Shown: positions 49,687-63,010 of the stretch, one piece after another
Position numbering within the stretch: the stretch's first letter is position 1
Layout of the letters: each line of letters starts with the position of its first letter
Assembly: GCA_014338405.1 (NCBI GenBank)
Contig: JTDE01022086.1
Span: forward strand, 8,990 to 72,989
Origin: Paragonimus skrjabini miyazakii
Taxonomy: Eukaryota > Platyhelminthes > Trematoda > Plagiorchiida > Troglotrematidae
Direction: 5' to 3'
Length of the DNA stretch: 64,000 nt
Notes under the pieces: model-generated
Seen by the model: the letters and a program-made list of their open reading frames with translations, nothing else
Database searches by the model: none
What the model was told of the DNA's origin: nothing
Program-made: the position numbers and the translations under genes

Positions 49687-50277
49687 TTACTGATGAGTTT
49701 TCAGGGATTTGGTTTATTTCAGGTTGAACATCACCCACAATTGAGAGCGAAACTTGAGTCTAGTGCTTCTTTTTGAAATCGGTCGACTGAACAGTCTATG
49801 GGAATGCGACAGTTGCGATTAATTGTGAGTGATGTTCAATTTGAAGTGAACCAAATCCCCGACTACTTGTCAGTAATCTAAAATATCGCCTAGCCGGTCT
49901 AATGAGATCGGAGATTTAAACCTGTCTAGGAAGTCCTAATCGCGGGGTTATCGATTGGAGTTGACAGACAGTAACTGTGTCTCCATTTCGAGACGATTGG
50001 GCAACCTGGTCATTACTCACAAGCGAAAGTGGTTGAGCGTTCACATATAATAATTTGGTCGTGCCTAACGTGAGGTCAATGGTGCGGTGGTAAACACGGT
50101 TGCCTCATGGACAGCGTGACCGGAGTTCTAGTCCCGGCTGCAGTGGCGAGAATATGCACTAGTGATGTGCTCTATTGAGAGTGAAACTCGAGTCTAGTGC
50201 TTCTTTTCAAAAGGGACCGACTGGAAAGTCTGTGGAAATGCGACAGCTGCGATCAACTGTGGGTGATATTCAACTTG
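49687..50277 (+). repeat. Hammerhead element with 5' hairpin and 1.2 direct units, with target-site duplication (copy F)
   Basis: It begins with an inverted tail piece (TTACTGATGAG...CACCCACAATTGA, 49687-49743), switches to plus orientation inside the ribozyme (GAGCGAAACTTGAGTC), and runs through a tail. It then continues without a break into a complete unit with tRNA-like head (GGTGCGGTGG near 50090), ribozyme region and tail, ending GTTCAACTTG. The two cleavage-equivalent sites (after 49760 and 50194) are 434 bases apart, the clearest measure of unit length. The whole is flanked by identical 11-bp AAGTATATATA at 49676-49686 and 50278-50288. The hairpin plus more than one unit was thus inserted together. 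Confidence 0.88.
50156..50200 (+). ncRNA. Hammerhead ribozyme remnant, core mutated
   Basis: Stem I strands GCACTA/TAGTGC and CTCGAGTC are kept, but the core reads GTGATGT instead of CTGACGA and stem II is GCTCT/AGAGT. Loss of the first cytosine and the last adenine of the core should abolish cleavage. Confidence 0.75.
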
Positions 50278-50722
50278 AAGTATATATAGGGTGAAATCAC
50301 TATCAAGAATAAGGTGGATCGACACTGATAGTCAAAAGTACGACATCAGAGACGTATTCATCTACATGTCTGGTCCGTAGGTGAGAGTGAATGTGACAAA
50401 TGAGAACGCAACTCACAATGAACCTGTTCATCCAACCTCATGTGGTCATTCTGTGTGTCGATATTTTTCACAATTTAGTGATATACTACTACTCCAGGAC
50501 CCAGTATTCATTTATTTCGAACACCACCGCTATCACCACCATCTTTGTGTGTTTGTGTGTACATTTGTGTAACCTAATTCAGCCGAATGGTAGCTAAGTG
50601 ATTACCGCCAAGACATAAATTAAACGTATGCGTCAAGAACTCACTCAGATATTGAAGATCTCGTGCTATCTCGTTACAAGCCATCCGAATGAGTGTAAAC
50701 CACGATTACAAACGTTTGGTAG

Positions 50723-50920
50723 ACATTTTGGACGGTTGAAAAGTTGTTTGATGAGCGGAAAAAAATCAATTTCCACATGGATGCCCATGAACTCTATTTG
50801 AGAGAGCCTGAGTTTGATAGATATATCCAGCAATTAGAAACGTGGCATCTCAATTTCCATAACATGTGGCCACTCAGAATGCTAAACCAACGTTTAAAGT
50901 GTAAAGCAGACGCACCATAA
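50723..50920 (+). CDS. Unidentified protein-like open segment
   Basis: An open stretch of 65 codons without an early ATG ends in TAA at 50918-50920. It has mixed, charged composition: KKINFHMDAHELYLREPEF, then WHLNFHNMWPLRMLNQRLKC. I do not recognise the family. A frame continues past the double stop with further plausible peptide, so it may be a remnant of a mobile element or processed copy. Chance is possible. Confidence 0.2.
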   Translation, partial: TFWTVEKLFDERKKINFHMDAHELYLREPEFDRYIQQLETWHLNFHNMWPLRMLNQRLKCKADAP

Positions 50921-53900
50921 TAAAAAAAACTCGTTTGCTTCACCAAATTCCAGGAGGTCTACAAAAAGGTCGTGTGACCCAATCAACGATTTTTATCCTC
51001 TGCAGAAATGGATGAGTCCATTGAGTCTTCGTTACTGATCCACAAGCATACCAATAATCCGGTTAACGTCTCGGAAATTGTGACCCGTTCGCCTGTAGAC
51101 ACGACGTTGCAGCTGTCTTCGACTTCGGTTTTCGTTTGCTGTTGTGTATGCCCGTTCATGAAACGTTGACATATGAAACACTGGCGCTTAGTATGCACCC
51201 CATCGATGTATGTGACTCTGGTTTTTACTAATCAGTTATACCGGTATTAGCTCTGTTATGTAAACTGAGACTTGCGTTTCTGATCTACTCAATAACCATA
51301 AATTGGAAAGTTCGAATAGAGCAATTTTCGGTTGGTCAATGTATTTTGCTTACTGGATCGGACGAAACAATCCCCAGGTATTTCAGAGTATACACTACCA
51401 GATAAGAATACGGGATAATAATTCGGTTTATCGCAGCTTTACGTCTTTGAACATTAATTAGTAATCCGTATGCTCGTGACATGCTTCCAAATAAACTAGT
51501 AGAGCAGAATGAGCTGGCAAGACGAAATATGTGAAATTATTTTGCAACGTGTTCTAAATATAGGACCTTCAAGTCATAAATACTTGAAGACTAATTTCAT
51601 GTTATTGTAAAATACATCCTGTGCGTGGTTGATGTGGATGACTGCTAATTTTTCAGGGGATGCATAACCCTTAGTGATTCGTGACGATGTTAACCTAGAA
51701 CTCCATATCTTTCTTTGTAAATCCTGTTCTTTCAGGAACAACCCAACCAACTCGAAGTGAACCCGCTTTGGCTAGCTGTAAGCGTATAGAAATGTTGTCG
51801 TCATATCCGTGTTCTGCCACCATACGAACACAGAGGGCTAGGTTGAGTAGTAAACGGTCGACGTAACATTACGAACTGATCGTGCCTATGGGATAAATAT
51901 AAATAACGACTAATGGGATAAAAGTGGCTCGATATGTCTAACGTTTGGTAGGTAAATGAACCAGTGTACGTAAGTGCACTTCAGTGGACACACGACTCAT
52001 GATTGCCAGTGAAAGAAAGAAGTTGATCACAGATCACCTCTTCAAAACATTCCAGCCAGTTCGAATCAAAATAACCCGTCTTAATTCTATCCAATTTAGT
52101 TAAGTATGCTGAAATGTCGTGCTCAGGTTGCGAGGCTCCCGCCCTCTCGTTCAATTTACGTACGATTAACTTCATCAGGCAATATCAGTTTATGCGAACT
52201 GAGTTGTGTGACTTGAAAGCAGGAATTCAGGCGACTTGCATGCATTCAGGGTCTTGTCTTTGTTACATTGTGCTACACAAACATTGTTTACCGGACCAAT
52301 TTTTGGAGACGATTATGTGTGCAATTAGTCATGCACTCACCACGTGTGGAATATCAGTAACTTGTTGTTGCTGCAGGAATGGTCAGTTGTATACATGTTG
52401 GTGTGTCTTTGCTAGCCAATCCTGTTCTTGCAATGCTCATTATGCATGTGTCGATTAGCGTTTGGCATAAAAAATCTACATCAGAAGTTGCTAGCACCAC
52501 TCGTTTACCGTTGTGTTGTTTTTACTTCGAAAGGCTGGCACACATGTCAGACGGTAATCACTAAATGAGGCATGTCATTAAGGAAACTCATTTTCTATAA
52601 CTTGAAGGTTATGTGGTGTATTTTTCTGATCCTCCGGTGCCACCTGTCGGCATATTCGGTGTAGTTATGTCAACAATCTCGGGTTTTTAAGGTGTAGTTA
52701 ATCTGAAATCGGAAACATGGACTGATTGCGCCTCTACTCGGAACGCACTGTTCAAGGTGTTTTGCATAAATCTGTTGTCCTTACTTCTGCTCCATTTTAA
52801 TTCTGTCTCAGCCTCTCCAGTGCAACCAATCGGCATTCGTGATTTCCAGCCAGTAAAACTGTTGTGCGAATAAATTGTTGAACAGAATTGGATAGGGCGT
52901 TTTTCAACACTTACTCCGTACAAACCACACCTGCCAGATTAGACTTCACATTCCACGTAACGTATATAGCTAACCAAAGCAAACAACAACATGAGTTCGC
53001 CCTAAACTGAGTCATGTTGTCGTTTTAAGGTTACGTAGACTCCCACACAATGTCGTATCGAACTGTCATAGAATTATAAACTTGAAATCGTGGATGGACA
53101 ATGTTGATATTCAATTTTTGTAGTGCGTTCTTTTAGCTCAACCCATTTCAATGAGATTGGACTGGAGCGGTTTTCTGATTGGAGAAAGTTCAACCAATCG
53201 GAGCCCACGCACAAACTGCCGTAATCAGTATTGTGGTCGGTCGGTGTCAACCGATCAAAACCGGTGATCAGCTGATTCAGCAAATTTATTTTTAAGAGAT
53301 GGTTATTGAAACAAGTTACTTGAACGTCTGTCGGGTTTGAAAAGGCGAACTACCTAAGTCATAGTCGTGGAACCTAACGAACGGGCTAGACTAAACGCAA
53401 AACAATTATCGTCCAGTAGCAATCGTAAACGCTTTAGGTTCTCTACATAAAGGCGTTATGTTCCTGTTAAAGGGAGATTGTTTAGTGCTGCTCATACCAC
53501 TCGTTTTCTGACTTTTTCGATGCACTAGCCCAGTATGTAACACCAGTTGACAGCGTAATTTAGAACCGAGTTAATTCATCCAAGTGATCAAACAGCGTCA
53601 TCTTGCATTATGGGAACGCTCCTGCTATCCGGGAGTGGCTCATATTTGAGCTTTCACTCGTATTGCTCTACTTAGCATTTTCTTGCAAAGTCTTGACTCA
53701 TTAATCAACCTTTGAGTTTCTTGTCAGTACGTAACTTTTGGTCATTTAAACTAAGCGTTTCGCGCTCGGACGATTTGTACCATGTGGAGCTTAGTGGTCA
53801 TTGGATGAGTGAATGGTATTCAGCAAAGGTCACATACGCCATTATTGCTTTGAAGAAAATAATAATTATCACAACTTATCACTGGCACTCTGGGTGAATG

Positions 53901-56900
53901 GTCATCCAACCAATGGGTAAAAGTACAACGATTTGGGAATGATAGCTGCGAGTTTTTCACTCTAGATCTGAATCGGTTAACGGACGCTACTTGCCTGTGC
54001 TCATGTTTTGTTGGGCGGAATGCAATACAAATTGCCAATAGTTGTATTGGTTATGTAAGTCGATCACTTAAATTATGCTGTTATATAGATATAGCGTGAA
54101 ACAAAAGAAACGTTTAATGAATGAACGTCATACGGTTGCAAATGGGGTAAGGCAAACGATTTCAATTTCGTGCGCAAGGGAGTGACTGTATGATTGGTCT
54201 TCGGTCCCATGGAAATAAATTGTCTGCCGCAACCTCATACCACTTTCCTATGTCTGATAAGTCCATACATTGTATTTTACGGTTTAATAAGTACACCTCT
54301 CCAAAAGAAGAAGTACCTGTAAGCGAGGTGAAGTTACTTTGCATCAAGTTACACCACTGTGTAACCCATGATCACATAGGAATCACTTTCTAGAACTGGA
54401 ACTAGACCCAATTATCTGAAGAAAATATCACTATAGCAGTCTGTTAGGATAAAAGTCAGATTGCTTACCCATCGACCGCTAGGCAGGTCATTACAGTAAA
54501 CACACTCGCCAGCCAACAATCTTCACCTCATAGTGGAAAGTTGAAATATCGCATGCAGAAGCCTTTTGTTTTGTTCTTTTGGCTGACAAATGTTGATTAT
54601 TCAGTATAGTTTACTTCCTTATGTTTCATGTGACAGCACTCATTTGTCACTCTGAGTTAGTGGAATACCTGTCAAACGAAAGCCTATCAACTGATCTCTG
54701 TATGCCAGGGTTACTCAATTGGCTACATCCGGTAATGGGGTCTGTAGTACTTTAGTTCACGAATAATAATCTTGATTGTAACGCATTAAGAATTGTGGAT
54801 GCGAGCTTATTCAGAACATACCTACAAAGCAAATTGGCATTATTTATTGTATGGCTTACGCTCATAATTTTAAGCGAGGTTGATGTGCTTTTTATCCATT
54901 AAGAAGCAACTTCTTTAAAGAGACACTTTTGTGTTCTTCCGAAGGTGTTCATTTTTGCCAACCACATTACTTCCACGAACATCTCCAACTTAACGAATTC
55001 GCGGAAAAGCTACACAGAGACCTCGACAGTACTGTGTAGACTGGTACACTTATTGCAAAGCTCTCATTCCTCAACTTCGAGACAGCCACACTTCATGTTA
55101 ATTGATTATCGCTGAAAACCGATTGCTTTTGTCTGCTCCATATAATCTTCTAGTTTCTTCTGTTCTGAAACCCTGATGTATGTAATCCTTTTAGGATAGC
55201 AAACACCACCACACTGTTTTTTGTTTAAGTGACTGCAACTTTACTGATTCCCATAATTCTGTAGTATAAACCACCTATCCAAACTTCGGATGACGGAAAC
55301 GATTACTTGTAAACACACAGAGCGTATAGTTCATTCACCCGTTCAGAGGCGATCATTACATCTCGCTTAAACTGTTTACTTCTTGTTTCTCATAACAATG
55401 TACTTAAGTTCACAAGTATCAGATGCTTAGAAGTTGTTCTGATATCATGAATTTTTAGACAACCATTAGGGTAATTCAGCTGAACGCAGTGCGGTGCAGT
55501 TCCCATTTGTTCTTTGACCATCCGGAGAATCCAACCTATTACTAGTGAGAAATTGTCATAATGTCACTCCACGGGATCCCAGCCTACGAGGCTGTATGAA
55601 AATGCTTGGGTTATTCACCTAACCTGTCCCGTTTAAAACTTTCATCCGTCTGCACATTTGTTTCTCAACTCGTACTACCAGGACTGTCATTGATTTGCAG
55701 GCGACCACAGAAAAATCTATTGCTTTCAGCCTTGAGGAAATAAATCAAAACAGCTAATGGCCACATATGTCTGTTTTCAGACCGCTCCGGAGTTGGCCAA
55801 GCCTTGAACTATGTACTTAATACTTAGGCGAATGTAAATGAACGCGTTCATTTGTTTGTCCAATTTCTTGCCCGTGTATTCACACATTATAGCCGGACTC
55901 AGACAATATTATTTCAGTCGTTTATTATTTTTCTCGTTTGCACTGATACACGTGAGTTCTTCACTTACTTTTCACAGTAAACAGATAGCCTCGAGGTGTT
56001 TATTAATTGACACATTCTATGTATACAAACGAAACTAGTGATCGATCAGAAAATAATTTAGAGTTCAGGTCAGCGGACTCCACCTCCGATAATTGTGAAC
56101 GGGGATTAAATGATTTGTTAATAGGTTGAACAAGTTGAGGGAATACCTGTGTGTCATCCATCGGTTGAAAAAATATTTTACCATCAATGTTTGACTGAGT
56201 GTCCCGATACTAATTGACGCCAATGTTTAACTATTTCGGTCCACACAGGGATCTGCGGATTCAAGACAGTTCGTCTGGAATAATTCACCTTGGGACTATT
56301 AGTCCTGAGCAGCGATTACATAGATATGTTAAGTTTGACCAGGCATTTATCGCGTGACCCATCGAGTCCATTTAACACTCCGGCTGTTTCTCTATGGTGC
56401 TAAGCATCTCTACTGGTGTATCTGCTGTTGTCCAAAAACCAGAGTCTGTCACTTGAGAGACTGCACTGAAAGAGTACCCTCGACCTCTTACTAACCTCTC
56501 TTTCATCTTGAATATTTGTATGTCTGAGACTATATTGAACAAGTCATTACTTTCCACAATAAAGTTAACCTGTTGGGTCACGCTGGGAAAATGATCAAGC
56601 AGAAAAGAGATCTGGTTGAAAAATTTTAAATGCATTATTTATCAACTGCAGCTTTCAGTCCTACGATAGTTATTTGCTTCAGGATGACTTAGGTTAGACT
56701 GAATTTCTCCAGAGTGAATCAGGTGGGTTTTTGATATTTCTTATTGATGGATTATGAACAGTCAGCGAAACACGTCTTGAGCTCTTCGAAGTGAGCCACC
56801 GACACTTTTTTTTATAAGAGCGCATTGAATCTGTGGTCCAGTTTGAACGTTTACTTTACGCACAGCCGAGCAATCAGAAACTCTATGGCCTTATGTGAAC

Positions 56901-59646
56901 CAAGTCGGTTTTTTGACGTTTTCTTTAACAATTCACACGGATCGACTGTATTTGTTTGGGAACCACTGAATATCCTAGTTTATCGCCTCACAACTTGATA
57001 AAATCATGATTCTGTGTTTTATTGCCCGTCAGAAAAGCATGCAATCCTAACTGGTACTGCTGTTCTGGGTATCGCGAAGTGCTGTTGTTTCCTGAAATGG
57101 AAATATGCAATCGGATGACCCTAGATTACAGTTAGTTGTTGTGGATATTTTACCATAACACAATGTGGAGTGATCAAATACTGAGGTATGTATTTACCGT
57201 ATGGATTAGAAGGTGAACCATTAATCGGTGGTACAACATTTGAAGCCAAATAACGACGGAAAACATATGTGGATTTGGGATTGTGTCAAACAGTCCAAGT
57301 TGAGATAAAAGTCACATAACGGGCATTTAAGTGTAAAAGTTATCGATTGGAAAAAACATCGTAATCACAGGTATATCTGAATTCAGGCCCGTTTTAGTTG
57401 GAACAATATGCGGAAGAAGGTTATACTTTATTGAATCCTTTTCAGTCAGTTACTGTCTCAGAATATTGATTAATCGCGGTTTGCTTCTTTATATTGACTA
57501 GCATATTGATCTTTAGCATAGTATGTAGTCGTGTTCTTAGTGCAACTGGAACGAGGCATCCGGGTTCCAAAATGAAAACTCTGCTGTTCTGTGCATGTCC
57601 ACATTTACAAGAGGGTATGCTTCAAGAGCAGAGCTTATGTCTAATCAGTTCAACGTTTCAAATTTAGCCCATTACGATAATGAACATAAGAATATATCGG
57701 CGAAAATACGTTTCCGATAATTCACTTTCAGGCTCGTACAATTATATAAGGAGTTAACAGGGTTAGACCAAAATATTACTCGGACCTGTTACACAGAAAC
57801 CAAGTCACTGGTCAATCGCTTCGCGATATCTTTATTGGTCCATTACGTCACGCTCGTCCGTTGGTTTGAACGTGCAGGTTGACCATCGATTCGATGGAAT
57901 GGGGACCATAGTAGGTGCACCGTCTGAACAGATCGCTTTTGGTGACATAATACCCGACCAAGCAGCCAGATTCCGTTAGCCTCAGCAGTACAGTGTTCTC
58001 ATTCTGACGATCTTTGATGGGGATAGATCACTTGAAATGCTGGATCAGTGTTTAATTGGTGTTCACTTTCAACCACATGAGCGAGGATATCACTATTGAC
58101 TACGCATTACGGTGTTCGAATTCGGTAACTCCGCTACGATAAGTACCACATCGATTCAGACTATAGCGTTTCAATGTACTACATCTTATGCCGACACATT
58201 TTCTGCCTAAGGCTTGCCAGTAAGCCTTCGTGTATTCGTTACGATCAGTGCAGTCAGAGGTTAATTTACTCGACTCCTTCGTCTGTGCCATCCAAGGTAG
58301 TTGAAGCACGGGGGAACACGATCGATATCGATCTAACTCTATTAAATCCTTATATAAGTGTACGGGCCTGAAGCTGAATTATCGAAAAAGTATTTTCGCT
58401 TATATTATTTTGTTTTTAAGCTTAATGTTTGATTCGGCTTTTGTTCGTGAGAAGAACTTACTGTCCAAGGACTCTTACACTAGAACCCCAAGTCCAGCAT
58501 AATTCAGATATTAGGTTGGTATACGGACTTATGAACGATACCCGCGCACGGATATATGTATTTGGACCGTCACCGTGTGGCCTGTGCAACATCGGTTCTG
58601 CTGAACAAGATTGCCGTAATGTTTTCCTCATGAGAGTGTGACAAGATTAACTTTGAGCTCAAAATTTTGCTTCGGAAGACTTGGGGTTTTACTTTTTTTG
58701 CCGGGTATGTTTCTTAAGGAAGCGCCATATTATTTTATGCAGTTTTGTTGTAGCAAAAACCACATTGACTGTTTTTGTATCTGGAACACATATTAGCGGA
58801 CGTGTGATGCAATCGTGAAGTCGAACGCATTTGGCTTTTATTCCGCTGATTATTATATCATGCCCCTGTCAATTTCGTTGGCGCTTACCTAAGCTACTCC
58901 GATACAGCTTAATGGTACAAACCTCGATGCAACTCAGCCTGTCATTTTATAAATAGATGCCTTGTGGTGCAAAAATGTAATAGTTTGCAATATTTTCTTC
59001 GCAAATTCTCTTCATTACCGCTGCTTTCTACACATGATGAAATTAAATAACAAGTATCTGTCCAAATAATCCTCAGGTTTTTCCAGCTGATTTTTCAGTC
59101 CTTTCGGAAATTCTTGTGACTCTACTCAGACTAGTTAATTTTAAACATATCCTGTTACAATACCATCAGCGCCCGATTTTTCACCAGCATCCTTTCAGTT
59201 TTTAAGAGTTCGAATCTGGGCGACCGTGTTGGCCACAGCGGCTGACCCTCGAATAGCATGAATTAATTGAGTCCTTCCGACAATTTGAATCTTAACTCAA
59301 AATCGTCCACCGTTCTCCTTCGTTTACAGAGAACTGTGGTTAGTCCTTATTTATGACATCTCTGTATTTTGTCTTTTAACTTAAATCTCTTCACACTCTT
59401 CTGATTTCTGACTTTTCTAGCCCGCTTCCTTGAAACCATCCTTTTTCTTTCTATGCCGTGCAACATAACTTCAGAAGTAGGTGCACACCAACAGACTTTT
59501 CTAAGGTGTGTCTCATCCATGATTCCTAATAACATGATTTTGGTGATATGGTAGTTCAAGTGATGAACTACACAGTTTTTGGAAACAACTCAACTTAAAC
59601 ATGAGCAAACTAAACAATTAATCTGTTTGTTAATTTTCTTCTTCAG
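50921..59646. other. Putative intron sequence with unassigned frames
   Basis: No gene supported. Frames of 64-114 codons at 51981-52175 minus, 52114-52458 plus and 56372-56635 minus have no family I recognise. The block ends in a strong acceptor (TTAATTTTCTTCTTCAG at 59630-59646). Confidence 0.3.
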
Positions 59647-60034
59647 TTGCAATGTAATGACTCCTCAGGATTTGGATTCAGTCACCCCTCAGCTTTTCAC
59701 CAATGCTGGCATTCAAAGCCCAGGATCAACTACTCCTGCCCAAAATCCTAAATTCCGGAAAAAATCCAATCGTCGCCGACCGGATTCAGGTTATAGCACT
59801 ACCGACGGTCCAGGTGGTGGCAGTCCGCAAAGTGAAGACCGTCATCTTGGCGAGGTCATCAGAGTGGATCAGGTCATATGCAATGAACATTCGGAAGGGA
59901 ACAGCGATGGTACCGACCTCACGATGCGTTTGTCTCCACAACACAGAAGCTCGCCACCTATAGATGAAGAACCACCTCATATGGCACTAAAGAAAATGGA
60001 TGTGGAGAGAGAAGCTAAGCAACCAAAAAGGCCT
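59647..60034 (+). CDS. Exon encoding a polar Ser/Pro-rich segment, likely LRCH-like linker
   Basis: After a strong acceptor (TTTTCTTCTTCAG) the frame (one base completes the previous codon) runs for about 130 codons. It carries TPQLFTNAGIQSPGS, a basic patch KFRKKSNRRR followed by PDSGYSTTDGPGGGSPQ, an acidic stretch, and near the end EREAKQPKRP. Low hydrophobicity and repeated S/P/G suggest a disordered linker. LRCH proteins have a DSG(F/Y)-containing linker after the LRRs, and the basic RRR-DSG arrangement fits; this is a memory-based comparison. The phase agrees with the candidate exon ending 35768. The 3' end is uncertain: a donor-like GTGGGT follows 60034, otherwise the frame stops at TGA (60050-60052), making it the last exon. 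An in-frame ATG lies upstream of the acceptor (59579), but the splice signal argues against using it. Confidence 0.55.
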
Positions 60035-60336
60035 GTGGGTCTGAGTTTATGATATTCGCTTTTAGGTTGCTCTTTGGTTCATCAAAAAGATGCATTTGAT
60101 AGGCGGCGATTTGCCGCTGTGCTTAACTAACTCACGACCCTATTACTGATAAGTAATTTGACAGGTTTGATAAATTTGACGTGACCCAATTGTGAAACTT
60201 TTAAGCTTCAACGGCATTAAAACCAGCAAAAGAAGCAGCATTCTGTTCGATGTCGGCTGGAGGCCAGGTTTTTTCACAGTTAAATCTCTTCTAAATCTAC
60301 GCCTCTGTCCTCGTCAGTTCACCACTGGCCCTGATA

Positions 60337-60342
60337 AATAAA
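60337..60342 (+). promoter_or_regulatory. Possible polyadenylation signal AATAAA
   Basis: AATAAA about 290 bases after the stop at 60052. It would fit if the exon at 59647 is terminal. The hexamer is common in AT-rich sequence, so the weight is low. Confidence 0.25.
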
Positions 60343-62666
60343 GTCCGGTGTAGCATTCATCTTGTTGAATCCGCATTAAACGGCCGGACAAATTTTGGTG
60401 TCTTCGTGCTGACAGAACTAATTTAAATGTGCGGAAACATTAGGGTTAGTATTTTTATTGTGCGTCTACGTGTTTTACACACATTTCTACCACGATTTAA
60501 TAATCTCCTGTCTATCTTGCTTTTGTCGTTTGTATTTGTGGATTATTGCGTTGTGAGTGTCTCCTCCGATCGATCGTCAATTGTTAAAGGTTCACAGTCG
60601 ATTTGCCCTTCTGAACCAACCTAGCAATCCATACAAAGCGCGAGTGCGGGCGAGGTGTACGTACCCAAGTCATCAGTTAATCGATAAACGGCTTATATAA
60701 GACAATCGAATTTTCATTTCTTCCTTAAACTGACATTTACCGTAACAATCAACTGTTGTGTATAGGTTACACATGAAATTATTTCGTGAGAAATTCTACA
60801 TATGCGGTTAAATGTTTAACCCAGAACCTATACCTCTTTGGTGAATCATTCACTATTAATAAACATATATTGAATTACGTGACTACTGGTTAAACCACAT
60901 AAGCGTGTCAAAAGGTTGCAACTTGAGCTGACCGGTTGGTGTAGATTCAGTGTAAATGTATTTTTTGTATTGTTTTTGTGGTCGTGGTCAGTTCATTTTT
61001 CGTGGGCGAAATTTATTCAGAAAATTCTTCCTTGAGATAGACCGTAGAAAACCTTAAAGGCTGTGCAACAAATTGCAAATCGTTTTGAGACCACAAGTTG
61101 TACATCTTTATGTCCAAATGAAGGAGATGATTTCATGTTGAAACAGGCGAACGGTGTCCGATTATCGCTTATTATTAATGAGTTGAGTAAAATGTCGCGG
61201 AAACGAACACGACAAAACCACACGAGCACTTTTAGATTGCGCACCACCTTCATTCTACACATTTATGTATATCTGTTGCACAAGGACATTCTGGTGTTGT
61301 ATAACAGTCAGCTCCGCTTGTGAATAGTGTAGTGCGCACATTTGGGAACTGAAGGGCAATTATCAACGCCAGGAAGAAGACGGAACAGAACCGACGATTG
61401 GGAGTGTGTACACGCTATGGGGGAAGTGTCACCGGGCGAACGACAGCGTATCGTTGCCCGATGTGTGTAAATGCACGTCAGCCGTGTAAGTGAGTGTACG
61501 CGTTCGTCGTCCTATGTTGTAACATGTTCCGTACGGGTTTTCATGCAGTAAAGCACTTCGCAGGCCAAGCGTCTTTCGTAGTCACAACACTAGTCTATGA
61601 ATCCAGAAGTCTGCAAGTTCTGTAATCGAACTGTGGATGGGCGGTTAATGTCACGATAAGTCGAATTAGTCTATCTCTAAGACCGTGGTGTTACCAGGTG
61701 CAACCTTTAGTTAGTTCAGAAAAGTTATATTTCATGTATTAAACATTCCCATGCTTACGACAGACTGTCTGACAGTTTTCTAATGGATCCGTTTCCATAT
61801 GTACATGACCACAGGAGAGGATTTATGACTGATACCGAATCCTTTGATTAGCATCTGAAACAGCGGCAAGTTAATCGACGATAATAGAGGCGTCAACCTA
61901 AAAAGAACTGTTTGGATGTCAGTAGAGGATAAAGTACCGGGCTGCATTAAAGAGACAAGAAAATATCAAAGTCCATCAAACATGTGGATGGCGACTCAGG
62001 TATCACATGAATGTCAACAATAATACGTAAACTTTATCAACTTCAGTTAGTACATCTTAGATGATCCAGGTGTGCTGAAGTGGCGTTAATGTCGGCTTGT
62101 AAAATGTTAGATAGATTCCAACAAGAGGATCAGTGAAAAATGTTCAATAGTTTTTGAGAGCACGTCTTGAGCGACAAGTGGATCAACTGGATAATCATAA
62201 GTCAACACATATAGTAAACCTCTTTTCCCGTTTATATTGCCACATGTTCAAAAAACTTCCAGGAAAGCAGTGCATGCGTTCTATATCGCAATACTTCTCC
62301 TGTTGTTACTTCTCACATGCCATATAAAATCTAATATTTTACTCTCGTGACTAATATGAGTCAACCTCGCGACATGTTTTATTCCATTATTTGTGTGTAA
62401 GTGTCCGCACGACAATCTACCACTGACCATTAAGTCATGCATTCGGTTCTCCGGCTTGTTTTTTAGACACAAAACTCAATTGGATCGAAACAGCTGTTTG
62501 CCACTCCGCTGGTGGTCATTAAGACCAAATATTTGCAGTGAATTTTTTACGTCAGCTAAATCTTCCGCTTATAGGTGTCTGTCGATTGGAAGCTTAATAT
62601 ACTGAGAAGATGGTATTGAGGGTAATTGTTTTCACAGAAAGTTCTTACGACTGAAAACATTTAAAT
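60343..62666. other. Non-coding block, nothing firmly recognised
   Basis: A plus frame at 61063-61323 (about 86 codons; NRFETTSCTSLCPNEGDDF) is protein-like but lacks a convincing acceptor and family. No calponin homology domain, expected downstream in an LRCH gene, was found. Confidence 0.3.
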
Positions 62667-63010
62667 AATCCTAGTCGCGAGGTTATTGATTGGAGTTAAC
62701 AGACAGTAACTGTGTATTCTATCGAGACGATCGGGCAATTTGACCATTACTCACAAGCGAATGTGGTTGAGCGTCCACATATGGTAATCCGGTTGTGTCT
62801 AGTATGAGGTCAGTGGCGCAGTAGTCAACACGGTTGACTCATGATAGCGTGGCCGAAGTTCCAGTCCCGATCGTGGCAAGGATATACACCAGTGACAAGC
62901 TTTAAGGAGAGAAAAACTCGAGTCTAGTGCTTTTTTCGAAAGCAGTCGACTAGAAAGTCTATTGGAATGTGACAGCTGCGATCAATTGTGGGTGATGTTC
63001 AACTTGAAAT
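62667..63010 (+). repeat. Hammerhead element, 5'-truncated (copy G)
   Basis: It starts inside the unit (TCCTAGTCGCGAGG) and runs through the tRNA-like head (GTGGCGCAGTAG near 62812; GTTCCAGTCC near 62859), the ribozyme region and GTTCAACTTGA. The core (62886-62930) reads GTGACAA for CUGACGA with a disrupted stem II (GCTTT...GAGAG) and AAAAA for GAAA; CTCGAGTC and TAGTGC remain. Inactive. No clear target duplication was found. Confidence 0.8.

Noticed and set aside
50983..51198. Minus frame with a CFICQRF...H string resembling a zinc knuckle
   Set aside because: Spacing does not fit CCHC and the plus strand of the same interval reads a more protein-like peptide.
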